A stretch of DNA of 8,114 bases from contig CAJXAU010000058.1 in NCBI GenBank assembly GCA_913050205.1, forward strand, positions 1 to 8,114, read 5' to 3'. The notes beneath the pieces were generated by a model that was not told where the DNA came from, did not search any database, and saw nothing but the letters and a program-made list of their open reading frames with translations. Positions within the stretch are counted from its first letter, which is position 1. Every line of letters begins with the position of its first letter. Below, piece after piece: positions 1 through 6,181 of this stretch. The translations under genes and the position numbers were made by a program. This DNA comes from an uncultured Verrucomicrobiota bacterium (GTDB taxonomy: Bacteria > Verrucomicrobiota > Verrucomicrobiia > Limisphaerales > UBA1096).

Positions 1-517
1 GAAGGCCGTAGGTGATGACGATCACCGCGATGATCGGCAGCAGCGCATACTGCAGTGGCATCCCAAAAAGCGTGTCACCCATCAACGGCGCAGCCACCTT
101 GCCGATAGCCGTGAACAGCATCGCTCCATAGACCATGTAGTAGAAGCAGCCGAATAGGGCATACGCCACGCCGATTTTTTTCGACTCGTACCGCTCCACG
201 AACCAGTCGCCCAAGGTCAGGCATCGCATGCGGCGGTACCACACGGCGCTGATCCAGTACACCGGCGTGACGAACAGCCAGTACATCACCCCCCACATGC
301 CGCTCATGCCATTGTTGAATGTGCCGCGGGCCGTGTTCACAGGGTCGGCCGACCCGGTGCCGGCACCGAACGCCGCGAAGGTCTGCATCAATTTGCCGAA
401 GCTCCGGCCGCCCATAAAAAAATCCTCCTGCCGCTTCTGTTTGCGCATCAGCCAAAAGCCGATGCCGGCCATAACGGCGAAGTAAATAAAGAGGACGATG
501 TAGTCGATGGTTTCCAT
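1..517 (-). CDS. Sodium:solute symporter family transporter, N-terminal part (runs off left edge)
   Basis: Reading the minus strand from ATG at 517-515 gives about 172 codons with no stop before the window ends. The protein begins METIDYIVLFIYFAVMAGIG, a first membrane helix at about residues 5-25. A short basic loop then leads to DFFMGGRSFG at about 33-42, the pattern of sodium:solute symporters (SSF/SLC5) after helix 1. Further hydrophobic segments, rich in Trp, Tyr and Gly, follow with GDWFVERY between them, as in this family. The family couples Na+ influx to uptake of sugars, amino acids or similar small solutes across the inner membrane. The substrate cannot be read from this fragment. 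The gene diverges from the sulfatase gene, with a 149-bp gap that contains one palindromic repeat. A functional link with polysaccharide breakdown is plausible but inferred. No clear Shine-Dalgarno sequence precedes the start. Confidence 0.85.
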   Translation of the reverse strand, partial: METIDYIVLFIYFAVMAGIGFWLMRKQKRQEDFFMGGRSFGKLMQTFAAFGAGTGSADPVNTARGTFNNGMSGMWGVMYWLFVTPVYWISAVWYRRMRCLTLGDWFVERYESKKIGVAYALFGCFYYMVYGAMLFTAIGKVAAPLMGDTLFGMPLQYALLPIIAVIVITYGL

Positions 518-601
518 AAGTTGCCGTGGTTGGTCGATTCAGGTTGAGCGGCGGACAGTCGATGCCGAATCTTGGCCCAATGCAAACAAAAACAAGCCAA
601 G

Positions 602-615
602 CGCTTGGCCAAGCG
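602..615. repeat. 14-bp palindromic repeat, copy 1 (20-bp extended form)
   Basis: Exact CGCTTGGCCAAGCG, a perfect palindrome, in the divergent symporter/sulfatase intergenic region. It extends leftward into a second overlapping palindrome (596-609, GCCAAGCGCTTGGC). The 20-bp string at 597-616 recurs exactly at 7874-7893. It lies 51 bp before the chosen sulfatase start and is followed directly by GATAAA (616-621), which could be a -10-like box. A degenerate CTTGGCCCAA lies upstream at 571-580. Confidence 0.95.
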
Positions 616-666
616 GATAAAGAGTTGAAAAAAACATGGCTCGGCATGAGCCTTTGCGGCCCATCA

Positions 667-2208
667 ATGAAAGTCCTGAATCGTTCCCTTTGGGTGAAGT
701 GCCTTTTACCCCGCCTTGGCCTTGCGCTTGGTTTACTACCCGCCTTACCGGAGGCTGCGAAAAACTCCCAGCCCAACATCCTTTTTTGCATCTCCGACGA
801 CCAATCATATGCCCACACCGGTGCCAACGGAGATCCGGTGATCCAAACGCCGGCATTCGACCGCGTCGCCCGGGAGGGACTTAGGTTTGTGCATGCGTTT
901 TGCGATGCCCCCACCTGCGGGCCATCGCGCAGCGCCATCCTCACCGGTCAACACATTTGGCGGCTTGAGGAGGCAGGCAACATTCACAGCACGCTGCCGG
1001 CGAAGTTTGCCACGTACACGGAGGAACTGGGAAAAGTCGGCTATGCGGTTGGCTTCACCGGCAAAGGCTGGAGCCCGGGCCGCTTGCAGGCAGGCGGCCG
1101 CTCGGCCAACCCGGCCGGCCGCGAGTTCAACAAGCGCCGTTTGAGTCCAACCCGCAAATCGGTTTCCGTGAGGGATTACGCGGCGAATTTTGACGACTTT
1201 CTCTCCGAGGTGAAGCCGGGCCAGCCGTTTTGTTTTTGGCTGGGCACGCACGAACCGCACCGTGCCTTCGAGCCGGGGGTGGGCAAACGCAGTGGCAAGG
1301 ATCCCGCAAAGGTTGTCGTGCCGCCGATCTTCCCGGACAACGACATCGTGCGCAGTGACATTTTGGATTACCTCGTCGAGGTGGAGCATTTCGACAGCAT
1401 GGTTGCGCGCGCGATGGCTTCGCTCGAGAAAATCGGGCAACTGGACAACACGATCATCGTCGTCACGAGCGACCACGGGATGCCGTTTCCGCGGGCCAAG
1501 GCGAGCCTGTACGACGACGGCTCGCGGGTGCCGCTGGCGATCCGCTGGCCCGGAGGCATCCGCAACCCCGGCCGCACGGTGGATGCGATGGTAAACCTCA
1601 GTGATCTGGCCCCGACGTTTCTCGAGGTGGTCGGGGTGAAGGTACCGGGCATGATGACTGCCCGCAGCCTGTCCGCCGTTTTGGCGGACGAACCGTTGCC
1701 CCGTCACGATGAGGCGTTTATTGCGATGGAGCGGCACGACGGCTGCCGCAAGGGCGGCAAGGGTTATCCGTGCCGTGCTATTCGCACAGCGGATTTCATG
1801 TACATCTATAACTTCGAACCAAGCCGTTGGCCGTCTGGTTCGCCGGATGCCTCGGTCTGCGCGCGCGGAATCCCGTACGGGGAGATCGACAGTTCACCGA
1901 CGAAGACCTTCATGATGGAGCATCGCAACGAGCACGGCGTGGCGCGCTTGGCTGAGTTAGCCTTTGGCATGCGACCGGCGGAGGAGTTGTATGACCTGAA
2001 GAAGGATCCGCACCAAATGAACAACCTCGCAGGCAAGGTGGGTTACTTGAAAAAGCAGGCCGAGTTGCGTGACCGTTTATTTGCTCACTTGAAAAAAACG
2101 AACGATCCGCGTGCGCTTGGCCAAGCGGCCCCGTGGGATTATTACCCGTACTACGGTTATCGTCGGAACAAGGATTGGAAGGTCGATCCCAAACCGTCAA
2201 CTGACTAA
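667..2208 (+). CDS. Secreted type I (Cys-type) sulfatase, heparan N-sulfatase-like
   Basis: The alkaline-phosphatase-fold sulfatase hydrolyses sulfate groups using a formylglycine made from Cys. The signature CGPSRSAILTG starts at residue 84 (bases 916-918), an exact C-x-P-S-R-x-x-x-L-T-G match. Metal-site residues are visible: SDDQ (Asp44, Asp45), THEPH (about 194-198) and SDHG (about 268-271). GKGWSPG (about 132), NFEPSRWP (about 382) and ELYDLKKDP (about 440) resemble N-sulfoglucosamine sulfohydrolases, so a glycan N- or O-sulfate is the likely substrate. I chose ATG 667 (513 residues) because it begins a good signal peptide, MKVLNRSLWVKCLLPRLGLA, with cleavage near LPEAA. The frame stays open upstream to GTG 526, but that extension runs through the intergenic palindrome. 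ATG 646 is an alternative start. No clear ribosome-binding site is seen. A copy of the palindrome lies inside the gene near its 3' end. Confidence 0.93.
   Translation: MKVLNRSLWVKCLLPRLGLALGLLPALPEAAKNSQPNILFCISDDQSYAHTGANGDPVIQTPAFDRVAREGLRFVHAFCDAPTCGPSRSAILTGQHIWRLEEAGNIHSTLPAKFATYTEELGKVGYAVGFTGKGWSPGRLQAGGRSANPAGREFNKRRLSPTRKSVSVRDYAANFDDFLSEVKPGQPFCFWLGTHEPHRAFEPGVGKRSGKDPAKVVVPPIFPDNDIVRSDILDYLVEVEHFDSMVARAMASLEKIGQLDNTIIVVTSDHGMPFPRAKASLYDDGSRVPLAIRWPGGIRNPGRTVDAMVNLSDLAPTFLEVVGVKVPGMMTARSLSAVLADEPLPRHDEAFIAMERHDGCRKGGKGYPCRAIRTADFMYIYNFEPSRWPSGSPDASVCARGIPYGEIDSSPTKTFMMEHRNEHGVARLAELAFGMRPAEELYDLKKDPHQMNNLAGKVGYLKKQAELRDRLFAHLKKTNDPRALGQAAPWDYYPYYGYRRNKDWKVDPKPSTD
2114..2127. repeat. 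14-bp palindromic repeat, copy 2 (inside the sulfatase gene)
   Basis: Exact CGCTTGGCCAAGCG within the last 32 codons of the sulfatase gene, read as ALGQA in DPRALGQAAPW. It is the only exact copy inside a coding region here. The flanking bases complete the 16-mer GCGCTTGGCCAAGCGG on the plus strand. Its centre is 134 bp from that of the next copy, which lies beyond the stop codon. Confidence 0.93.
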
Positions 2209-2247
2209 ACCATGCTCATCAATCAATTGTTGAAACGATCAGTAGCC

Positions 2248-2261
2248 CGCTTGGCCAAGCG
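2248..2261. repeat. 14-bp palindromic repeat, copy 3
   Basis: Exact CGCTTGGCCAAGCG, 39 bp after the sulfatase stop codon. The flanking bases make it the 16-mer GCGCTTGGCCAAGCGG on the minus strand, opposite to copies 1 and 2. It is a zero-loop palindrome with no T tract after it, so it does not look like a standard intrinsic terminator. Confidence 0.95.
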
Positions 2262-2366
2262 CGTGGGGATCGTTCCGTCCAATTTTCCGTGAAGTTTAAA
2301 AAGGGGCCTATGGTGTTGCACACATGGTTCGGGGGCGAATGTGATTCTGGGTGCATTTTATGTCTA

Positions 2367-2442
2367 CGTCACCCACGAGTGATCTAGCGTTTAATGTTAC
2401 AGTTGTGTCACAAACTATCGGTGTTGTAACCGGAGGGTGACG
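2367..2442. promoter_or_regulatory. Nested inverted repeats upstream of the SUMF1-domain gene
   Basis: The 259-bp gap between the sulfatase and the SUMF1-domain gene holds three concentric dyads. CGTCACCC (2367-2374) pairs with GGGTGACG (2435-2442). GTTACA (2396-2401) pairs with TGTAAC (2425-2430). The centre has TTGTG-T-CACAA (2403-2413). The element ends 25 bp before the TTG start at 2468, which places it in a promoter or 5' leader. In RNA the middle stem could extend to 8 pairs by two G-U pairs. The innermost dyad has a 1-base centre, so it fits a protein-binding site better than an RNA hairpin. Each arm is short enough to occur by chance. The regulatory role is inference. Confidence 0.3.
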
Positions 2443-2467
2443 AGAGCCGTATCACACGCCTCATAGT

Positions 2468-3502
2468 TTGAAGAATTTAATCCTTTTCACTCTATCGGCC
2501 TTCATTGCGTTTTCAGCACCAAAGGGATTCGGGGAGGACATACAACCAAAAGTCAAAGTTAAGCCCTCAGCAGAGGGTGCGCCATTGGCAGTTATTTCGG
2601 AGGTTTATTCCGATGAGGGAGTGGGTGTTCTGTACCGCACAACGAACGCGGCCGCCGCTTCGGGTGAGTGGCAGCCGCTCCACGCATTCCCAGCCAAGGA
2701 GGCGGTTCGGGCTCTAACTGAGGTTCAACCCACAGAGTCAAGTCAGGCGTTTTTCCGGTTGGTGCTCCATGAGATGAGCGTGCACTCCGACATGGTCTGG
2801 GTGCCGCCGGGGCAGTTTCAATTGGGCAGCCCGTACGATGAGGCAGAGCGATATGCGGACGAGGGGCCGCAACAGCTCAAGGTCATCCCGGTTGGGTTTT
2901 GGGTTCACAAGTACGAGGTCACCCAGGCGGAGTACATTGAATTGATGGGGAACAATCCGAGCTTTGGTTACAACTCCGAGGCGGGTGAACTGGCAGCCAA
3001 TTTGCCGGTGGACAGCGTGACGTGGGAGGAAGCCAAGGAGTATTGCCGACGCTTGAATAAACAGGAATTGGAAGCCAACCGTGTGCCGCCCGGCTACGAG
3101 TACCGGCTACCTACTGAGGCGGAGTGGGAATATGTTGCACGCGCCGGTACAACCGGGGCGTACAGTTTTGGGGAATCGGATCAGGTTGTGCACCTTGGGG
3201 AGTTTGGCTGGTGGAGGGAGAATTCCGGCGAGACACCCATGCCGGTTGGCCAACTGGCTCCCAATCCGTGGGGCTTGTATGACATACACGGAAACGTGTT
3301 CGAGTGGTGTCTCGACGACTACAACGCGTACGAGGAGGGCGGATTCGTCGCCTTCTCCGGCGCCGACTACAAGGTCATTCGTGGTGGGTCATTTTACTGC
3401 CCGGCGACCATTCTCAGGTCGGCTTGCCGGATCGAACCGCAAATTTCAGACTTTAGGAATTGGCTGACCGGGTTGCGGGTTTTCCTTGCGCCCAAGCAAT
3501 GA
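2468..3502 (+). CDS. Secreted SUMF1/FGE-sulfatase-domain protein (probably not an active FGE)
   Basis: The 344-residue protein starts at TTG 2468. An in-frame TGA at 2438 leaves no earlier ATG or GTG, and the start is followed directly by a signal peptide (KNLILFTLSAFIAFSAPKGFG). Residues about 40-100 form a small module ending AFFRLV. Residues about 107-342 are the SUMF1/FGE-sulfatase domain: MVWVPPGQFQLGS, YEVTQAEY, RLPTEAEWEYVARAG (213-227), GNVFEW (275-280) and VIRGGSFYC. Family members include the formylglycine-generating enzyme, but also many proteins with other or unknown roles. Cys311 aligns with the first active-site Cys of FGE. The position five residues on, where FGE has its second Cys, is Leu316, and Cys320 is out of register. 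With export predicted as well, maturation of the neighbouring sulfatase is unlikely. GGAGGG lies about 30 bp upstream, too far to be a normal ribosome-binding site. The true function is unknown. Confidence 0.88.
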   Translation: MKNLILFTLSAFIAFSAPKGFGEDIQPKVKVKPSAEGAPLAVISEVYSDEGVGVLYRTTNAAAASGEWQPLHAFPAKEAVRALTEVQPTESSQAFFRLVLHEMSVHSDMVWVPPGQFQLGSPYDEAERYADEGPQQLKVIPVGFWVHKYEVTQAEYIELMGNNPSFGYNSEAGELAANLPVDSVTWEEAKEYCRRLNKQELEANRVPPGYEYRLPTEAEWEYVARAGTTGAYSFGESDQVVHLGEFGWWRENSGETPMPVGQLAPNPWGLYDIHGNVFEWCLDDYNAYEEGGFVAFSGADYKVIRGGSFYCPATILRSACRIEPQISDFRNWLTGLRVFLAPKQ

Positions 3503-3503
3503 A

Positions 3504-3515
3504 CGCTTGGCCAAG
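3504..3515. repeat. Palindromic repeat, copy 4 (12 of 14 bp)
   Basis: CGCTTGGCCAAG followed by TT instead of CG, so one terminal pair of the palindrome is lost. It begins 1 bp after the SUMF1-domain gene stop codon (TGA 3500-3502). A partial echo, GAACGCTTG, appears both here (3501-3509) and at 3536-3544. Confidence 0.8.
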
Positions 3516-3610
3516 TTTGTGCCTTTGCCGGTGAAGAACGCTTGAGGTTCGTCGCCGATTATCCTTTTTTACCAGCTTGCATCCCGCTTTCGCAGGCGTA
3601 GTCTCGCCAT

Positions 3611-5233
3611 GTGAGATTTGTTCGACTTTGTCTCTATTCGGCTTTCCTCGCAGCCGCCCAACTTCCTCTCGCTCAAGCTCAGGATTCCATCTGGGAAGCG
3701 GCGAACAAGGGCGATGTTGATGCAATCGAGGCGTTTATCGATGACGGGGCGGATCTCGATGAGTTAAGCGAAACCGGTTCTGCGCCGCTTCACTATGCGG
3801 TTGCGAGGAACCGTGTGGATGTCGTGGCACTGTTACTTGATGCAGATGCAGACCCGGACTTGGAGGACTCCCGCCAACGCACCCCACTGGATCTGGCCAT
3901 TGCCAGTAACAAGATGGAAATCATCGACCTGTTACTGGAAGCCGGGGCCGGAGTGGACGTCCCAACTACCCCGCTCCATCCCATTGTCTGGGCCGGCGAT
4001 CTGCTCGGGGTGAAGCTTCACATTTACGCCGGGACAAATATCGATCAGGAGGATGAATTCGGGAATTTCCCGCTCCTGCTGGCCGTGGAAAAGGGGTACC
4101 TCGACATCGTGGATCTGTTTATCACGCACGAGGTGGATCTCGACGTGGAGGATCAACACGGCTTCACGGCGATGATTATGGCGGCCGAGCAAAACCACCC
4201 CGACGTGCTTCAACTCCTGATTGACAGCGGGGCCGACATCAACGCCGAGGACAAGGCCGAGCGCACGGCGCTCGACTGGGCCATCATCATGCAATCCACC
4301 GAGGCCGAGGAGATTTTACGCGAAAACGACGCGCCATCCGGCGCCGAAAAATCATTCATCGCCGCCATCCAGACCAACAACATAGAGGCCGTGCGAACTC
4401 TGCTTGACGATGGAGCGGACGTTAACGAGACGGCTTACACTTCCAAGACTCCACTGCACTACGCTTCGCACTCGCGCAATATGGAGATTCTCAAGCTCAT
4501 CCTTTCCCGGGGAGCCGATGTGGAGGTGCGGACGGAGCAAGGCTTTACCCCGCTTGGCTACGCCGTGGGGCTGAATCATCCCGACAACTGCCGAGCGCTG
4601 CTCGAGGCCGGTGCCGATGTAAACACACTCGACAACTGGAACCGCACCAATCTTAACGTTGCCGCTGCGCTGAAACTCGAGGAGGTCGCCGGTGTCCTAC
4701 TGGAATTTGACGCCAACCCGAACACACTCGACATGTGGCACTACTCCTCGCTCGACGTGGCGGAGGAATTTGGTACACCGGACATCGCGGAATTAATCCG
4801 TGAGGCTGGCGGCATCAACGGCCCGAAAATCTCCATCCATCAGGCCGCTGCTGCCGGGGACATCGACAAGATTGGCCTTCACCTTTTCTTTGGCACCGAC
4901 ATTAACCTGCAGGACGAAAACAGCGACACTCCATTGGATCATGCAGCGAACAATAACCTGTCGAGGACAGTCCGATTCCTGCAGGAACAAACACGCCTCG
5001 ATTTTGCCAGAGACGTTGAAGGCAACAAACTCATCCGGGTGGTCGGCACGTTTGGGACTGGAGATGCAGCCCCGTTACTCGAGTTCACCATCGAACAGTC
5101 GTCCGATTTTGTTGATTGGGAGATTATCGAAGCAGTGGACACCACCGAGGGGGTTGGGGAGATGCAGTTCGAGGTCGATTCCGAAGTCCCAGCCCGATTT
5201 TACCGTGTGGTTGTGACCGAACTGGAGGATTAG
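3611..5233 (+). CDS. Secreted ankyrin-repeat protein with C-terminal FYRVV module
   Basis: The 540-residue protein starts at GTG 3611. An in-frame TAG at 3599 excludes any earlier start, and the overlapping ATG at 3609 runs straight into TGA. MRFVRLCLYSAFLAAAQLPL followed by AQAQD is a clear signal peptide, cut at about residue 23. Residues about 26-465 hold about 14 ankyrin repeats with repeated TPLHYA, LLL..GADVN and DIVDLF/MEILKL patterns. Three units begin with a cap-like stretch (SIWEAANKGDVDAI, SFIAAIQTNNIEAV, SIHQAAAAGDIDKI), which suggests growth by block duplication. Residues about 469-540 form a different module, with FTIEQSSDFVDWEII and ARFYRVV, like the N-terminal module of the gene before it. 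Ankyrin arrays bind proteins, and this one should act outside the cytoplasm. Its partner is unknown. The protein is strongly acidic, and no enzyme motif or transmembrane anchor is seen after the signal peptide. Confidence 0.92.
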   Translation: MRFVRLCLYSAFLAAAQLPLAQAQDSIWEAANKGDVDAIEAFIDDGADLDELSETGSAPLHYAVARNRVDVVALLLDADADPDLEDSRQRTPLDLAIASNKMEIIDLLLEAGAGVDVPTTPLHPIVWAGDLLGVKLHIYAGTNIDQEDEFGNFPLLLAVEKGYLDIVDLFITHEVDLDVEDQHGFTAMIMAAEQNHPDVLQLLIDSGADINAEDKAERTALDWAIIMQSTEAEEILRENDAPSGAEKSFIAAIQTNNIEAVRTLLDDGADVNETAYTSKTPLHYASHSRNMEILKLILSRGADVEVRTEQGFTPLGYAVGLNHPDNCRALLEAGADVNTLDNWNRTNLNVAAALKLEEVAGVLLEFDANPNTLDMWHYSSLDVAEEFGTPDIAELIREAGGINGPKISIHQAAAAGDIDKIGLHLFFGTDINLQDENSDTPLDHAANNNLSRTVRFLQEQTRLDFARDVEGNKLIRVVGTFGTGDAAPLLEFTIEQSSDFVDWEIIEAVDTTEGVGEMQFEVDSEVPARFYRVVVTELED

Positions 5234-5247
5234 CGCCAAGCCAAGCG
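5234..5247. repeat. Palindromic repeat, copy 5 (degenerate)
   Basis: CGCCAAGCCAAGCG directly after the ankyrin gene stop codon. The right arm CCAAGCG is intact, while the left arm differs from CGCTTGG at three positions, so the palindrome is broken. The right arm plus flank (CCAAGCGGACT, 5241-5251) is identical to 6541-6551 at copy 7, which supports common origin rather than chance. Confidence 0.6.
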
Positions 5248-5311
5248 GACTCGCTGTCCAATCCCAGCTTTTGCGCCCGGCCGCCAAGTTTGCGGGACGC
5301 TCCAGCGAGTC
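5248..5311. other. Nested hairpin-like inverted repeat downstream of the ankyrin gene
   Basis: GACTCGCTG (5248-5256) pairs perfectly with CAGCGAGTC (5303-5311). Inside these arms, TCC (5257-5259) can pair with the GGA at 5295-5297. Alternatively, GCGCCCG (5273-5279) can pair with CGGGACGC (5293-5300) with one bulge. Together they could fold into a branched or bulged hairpin of about 64 nt in the 234-bp gap between the ankyrin and LOG genes. The plus strand has an A run, not a T run, after it, so a standard intrinsic terminator is not supported. A second, weaker dyad, GTGAGA (5324-5329) with TCTCAC (5344-5349), abuts the next palindrome. Function unknown. Confidence 0.4.
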
Positions 5312-5348
5312 GGTGCAAAAAGTGTGAGAAGATGATCCAATAATCTCA

Positions 5349-5362
5349 CGCTTGGCCAAGCG
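5349..5362. repeat. 14-bp palindromic repeat, copy 6
   Basis: Exact CGCTTGGCCAAGCG between the ankyrin and LOG genes. With its flanks it matches the 16-mer GCGCTTGGCCAAGCGG at 15 of 16 positions on the plus strand. It sits 105 bp before the chosen LOG start. Confidence 0.95.
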
Positions 5363-5467
5363 GGCGGATTTTGGGAAACGCGGTGTGGGTTTAATTTCTC
5401 TCCCGGATCCGGGGAGGCGTTGGGAGCGACTCGACGGCTGTTATATTTTTTGTGCTGCTTTTTAGAG

Positions 5468-6181
5468 ATGCCTCGTTATGCTATGGCCATGGCAAGCATC
5501 ACACACAAGGACGAGGCCCCGTTTACGCGCGAGGATCCGTGGCGCATCTTCCGGATCATGGCCGAGTTCGTTGACTCGTTTGAAGAGCTTTCACGCATCG
5601 ACCCAGCCGTGACGATTTTTGGCTCCGCCCGAACCAAGCCGCGCGACCCTTACTACAAGGCAACGGTGGCCATGAGTAAAAAACTGGCCAAGGCCGGAGT
5701 ACCGGTGATCACCGGCGGCGGCCCGGGAATCATGGAGGCCGCGAACAAGGGCGCGGCACAGGGTAAGGGCACGTCGATTGGGCTGAACATCGAGCTGCCG
5801 TTTGAGCAGTGCGGCAATAAGTACGCGAATCTGCCGATCAACTTTCACTACTTTTTTTCCCGCAAGGTTTGTCTCGTGAAATACAGCCTCGGGTTCGTCT
5901 ACATGCCGGGCGGGTTTGGCACGTTGGATGAACTGTTTGAGGTGGTGACGCTTGTGCAGACGCAATGCATCGAGAAGTTTCCGCTGATCCTCTACGGTAA
6001 AAAGCATTGGCGCGGCCTGCTCAACTGGGCGCGCAACACGCTGGAGAAGGGCGGCTTCATCAGCCCCGGCGACATCGAGTTGATGACGCTGACCGATGAC
6101 ATCGACGAGGCGGTGGAGTTGCTGCTCAACTACATGAATGAGCGCTGCAGCGAAAAGCGGATCAGCAACGCGTTCAATTAG
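5468..6181 (+). CDS. LOG-family protein (TIGR00730-type Rossmann fold nucleotide phosphoribohydrolase)
   Basis: The Rossmann-fold protein has the LOG/TIGR00730 hallmarks: TIFGSARTKP (about 49-58), ITGGGPGIMEAANKGA (about 81-96) and the PGGFGTLDE motif (about 147-155), whose Gly, Thr and Glu residues form the nucleotide-binding active site. Characterised members release ribose 5-phosphate from nucleoside monophosphates, including cytokinin nucleotides. In bacteria they probably act in the cytoplasm on nucleotide turnover, and the substrate here is unknown. I chose ATG 5468 (237 residues). ATG 5483 and ATG 5489 are in frame just downstream. The frame is also open to TTG 5420, which has GGGGAGG 3 bases before it and cannot be excluded, but its N-terminus would be hydrophobic (RRLLYFLCCFL), unlike this soluble family. 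The stop TAG (6179-6181) overlaps the stop of the convergent zinc-ribbon gene. Confidence 0.9.
   Translation: MPRYAMAMASITHKDEAPFTREDPWRIFRIMAEFVDSFEELSRIDPAVTIFGSARTKPRDPYYKATVAMSKKLAKAGVPVITGGGPGIMEAANKGAAQGKGTSIGLNIELPFEQCGNKYANLPINFHYFFSRKVCLVKYSLGFVYMPGGFGTLDELFEVVTLVQTQCIEKFPLILYGKKHWRGLLNWARNTLEKGGFISPGDIELMTLTDDIDEAVELLLNYMNERCSEKRISNAFN

Noticed and set aside
526..666. GTG start at 526 for the sulfatase
   Set aside because: It would add 47 residues ahead of the signal peptide, and these would translate the intergenic palindrome.
725..731. CGCTTGG half-site in the sulfatase signal peptide
   Set aside because: A single arm without the partner, within leucine and glycine codons; expected by chance.
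75..944. Long minus-strand open frame across the symporter/sulfatase junction
   Set aside because: It overlaps the real symporter frame and the sulfatase signal peptide and active site, has low-complexity Arg/His-rich composition, and shows no recognisable domain.
805..1737. 310-codon minus-strand open frame opposite the sulfatase
   Set aside because: It is antisense to a strongly conserved sulfatase core, is His/Arg rich without motifs, and is typical of a high-GC shadow frame.
3246..3253. TTGGCCAA core inside the SUMF1-domain gene
   Set aside because: Only the 8-bp core matches and the flanks do not extend the palindrome, so it is probably a chance match coding for GQLA.
3536..3570. Possible terminator after the SUMF1-domain gene (GAAC/GTTC with a T run at 3565-3570)
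   Set aside because: The stem is only four pairs and the T run lies about 14 bases after it, so the structure is too weak.
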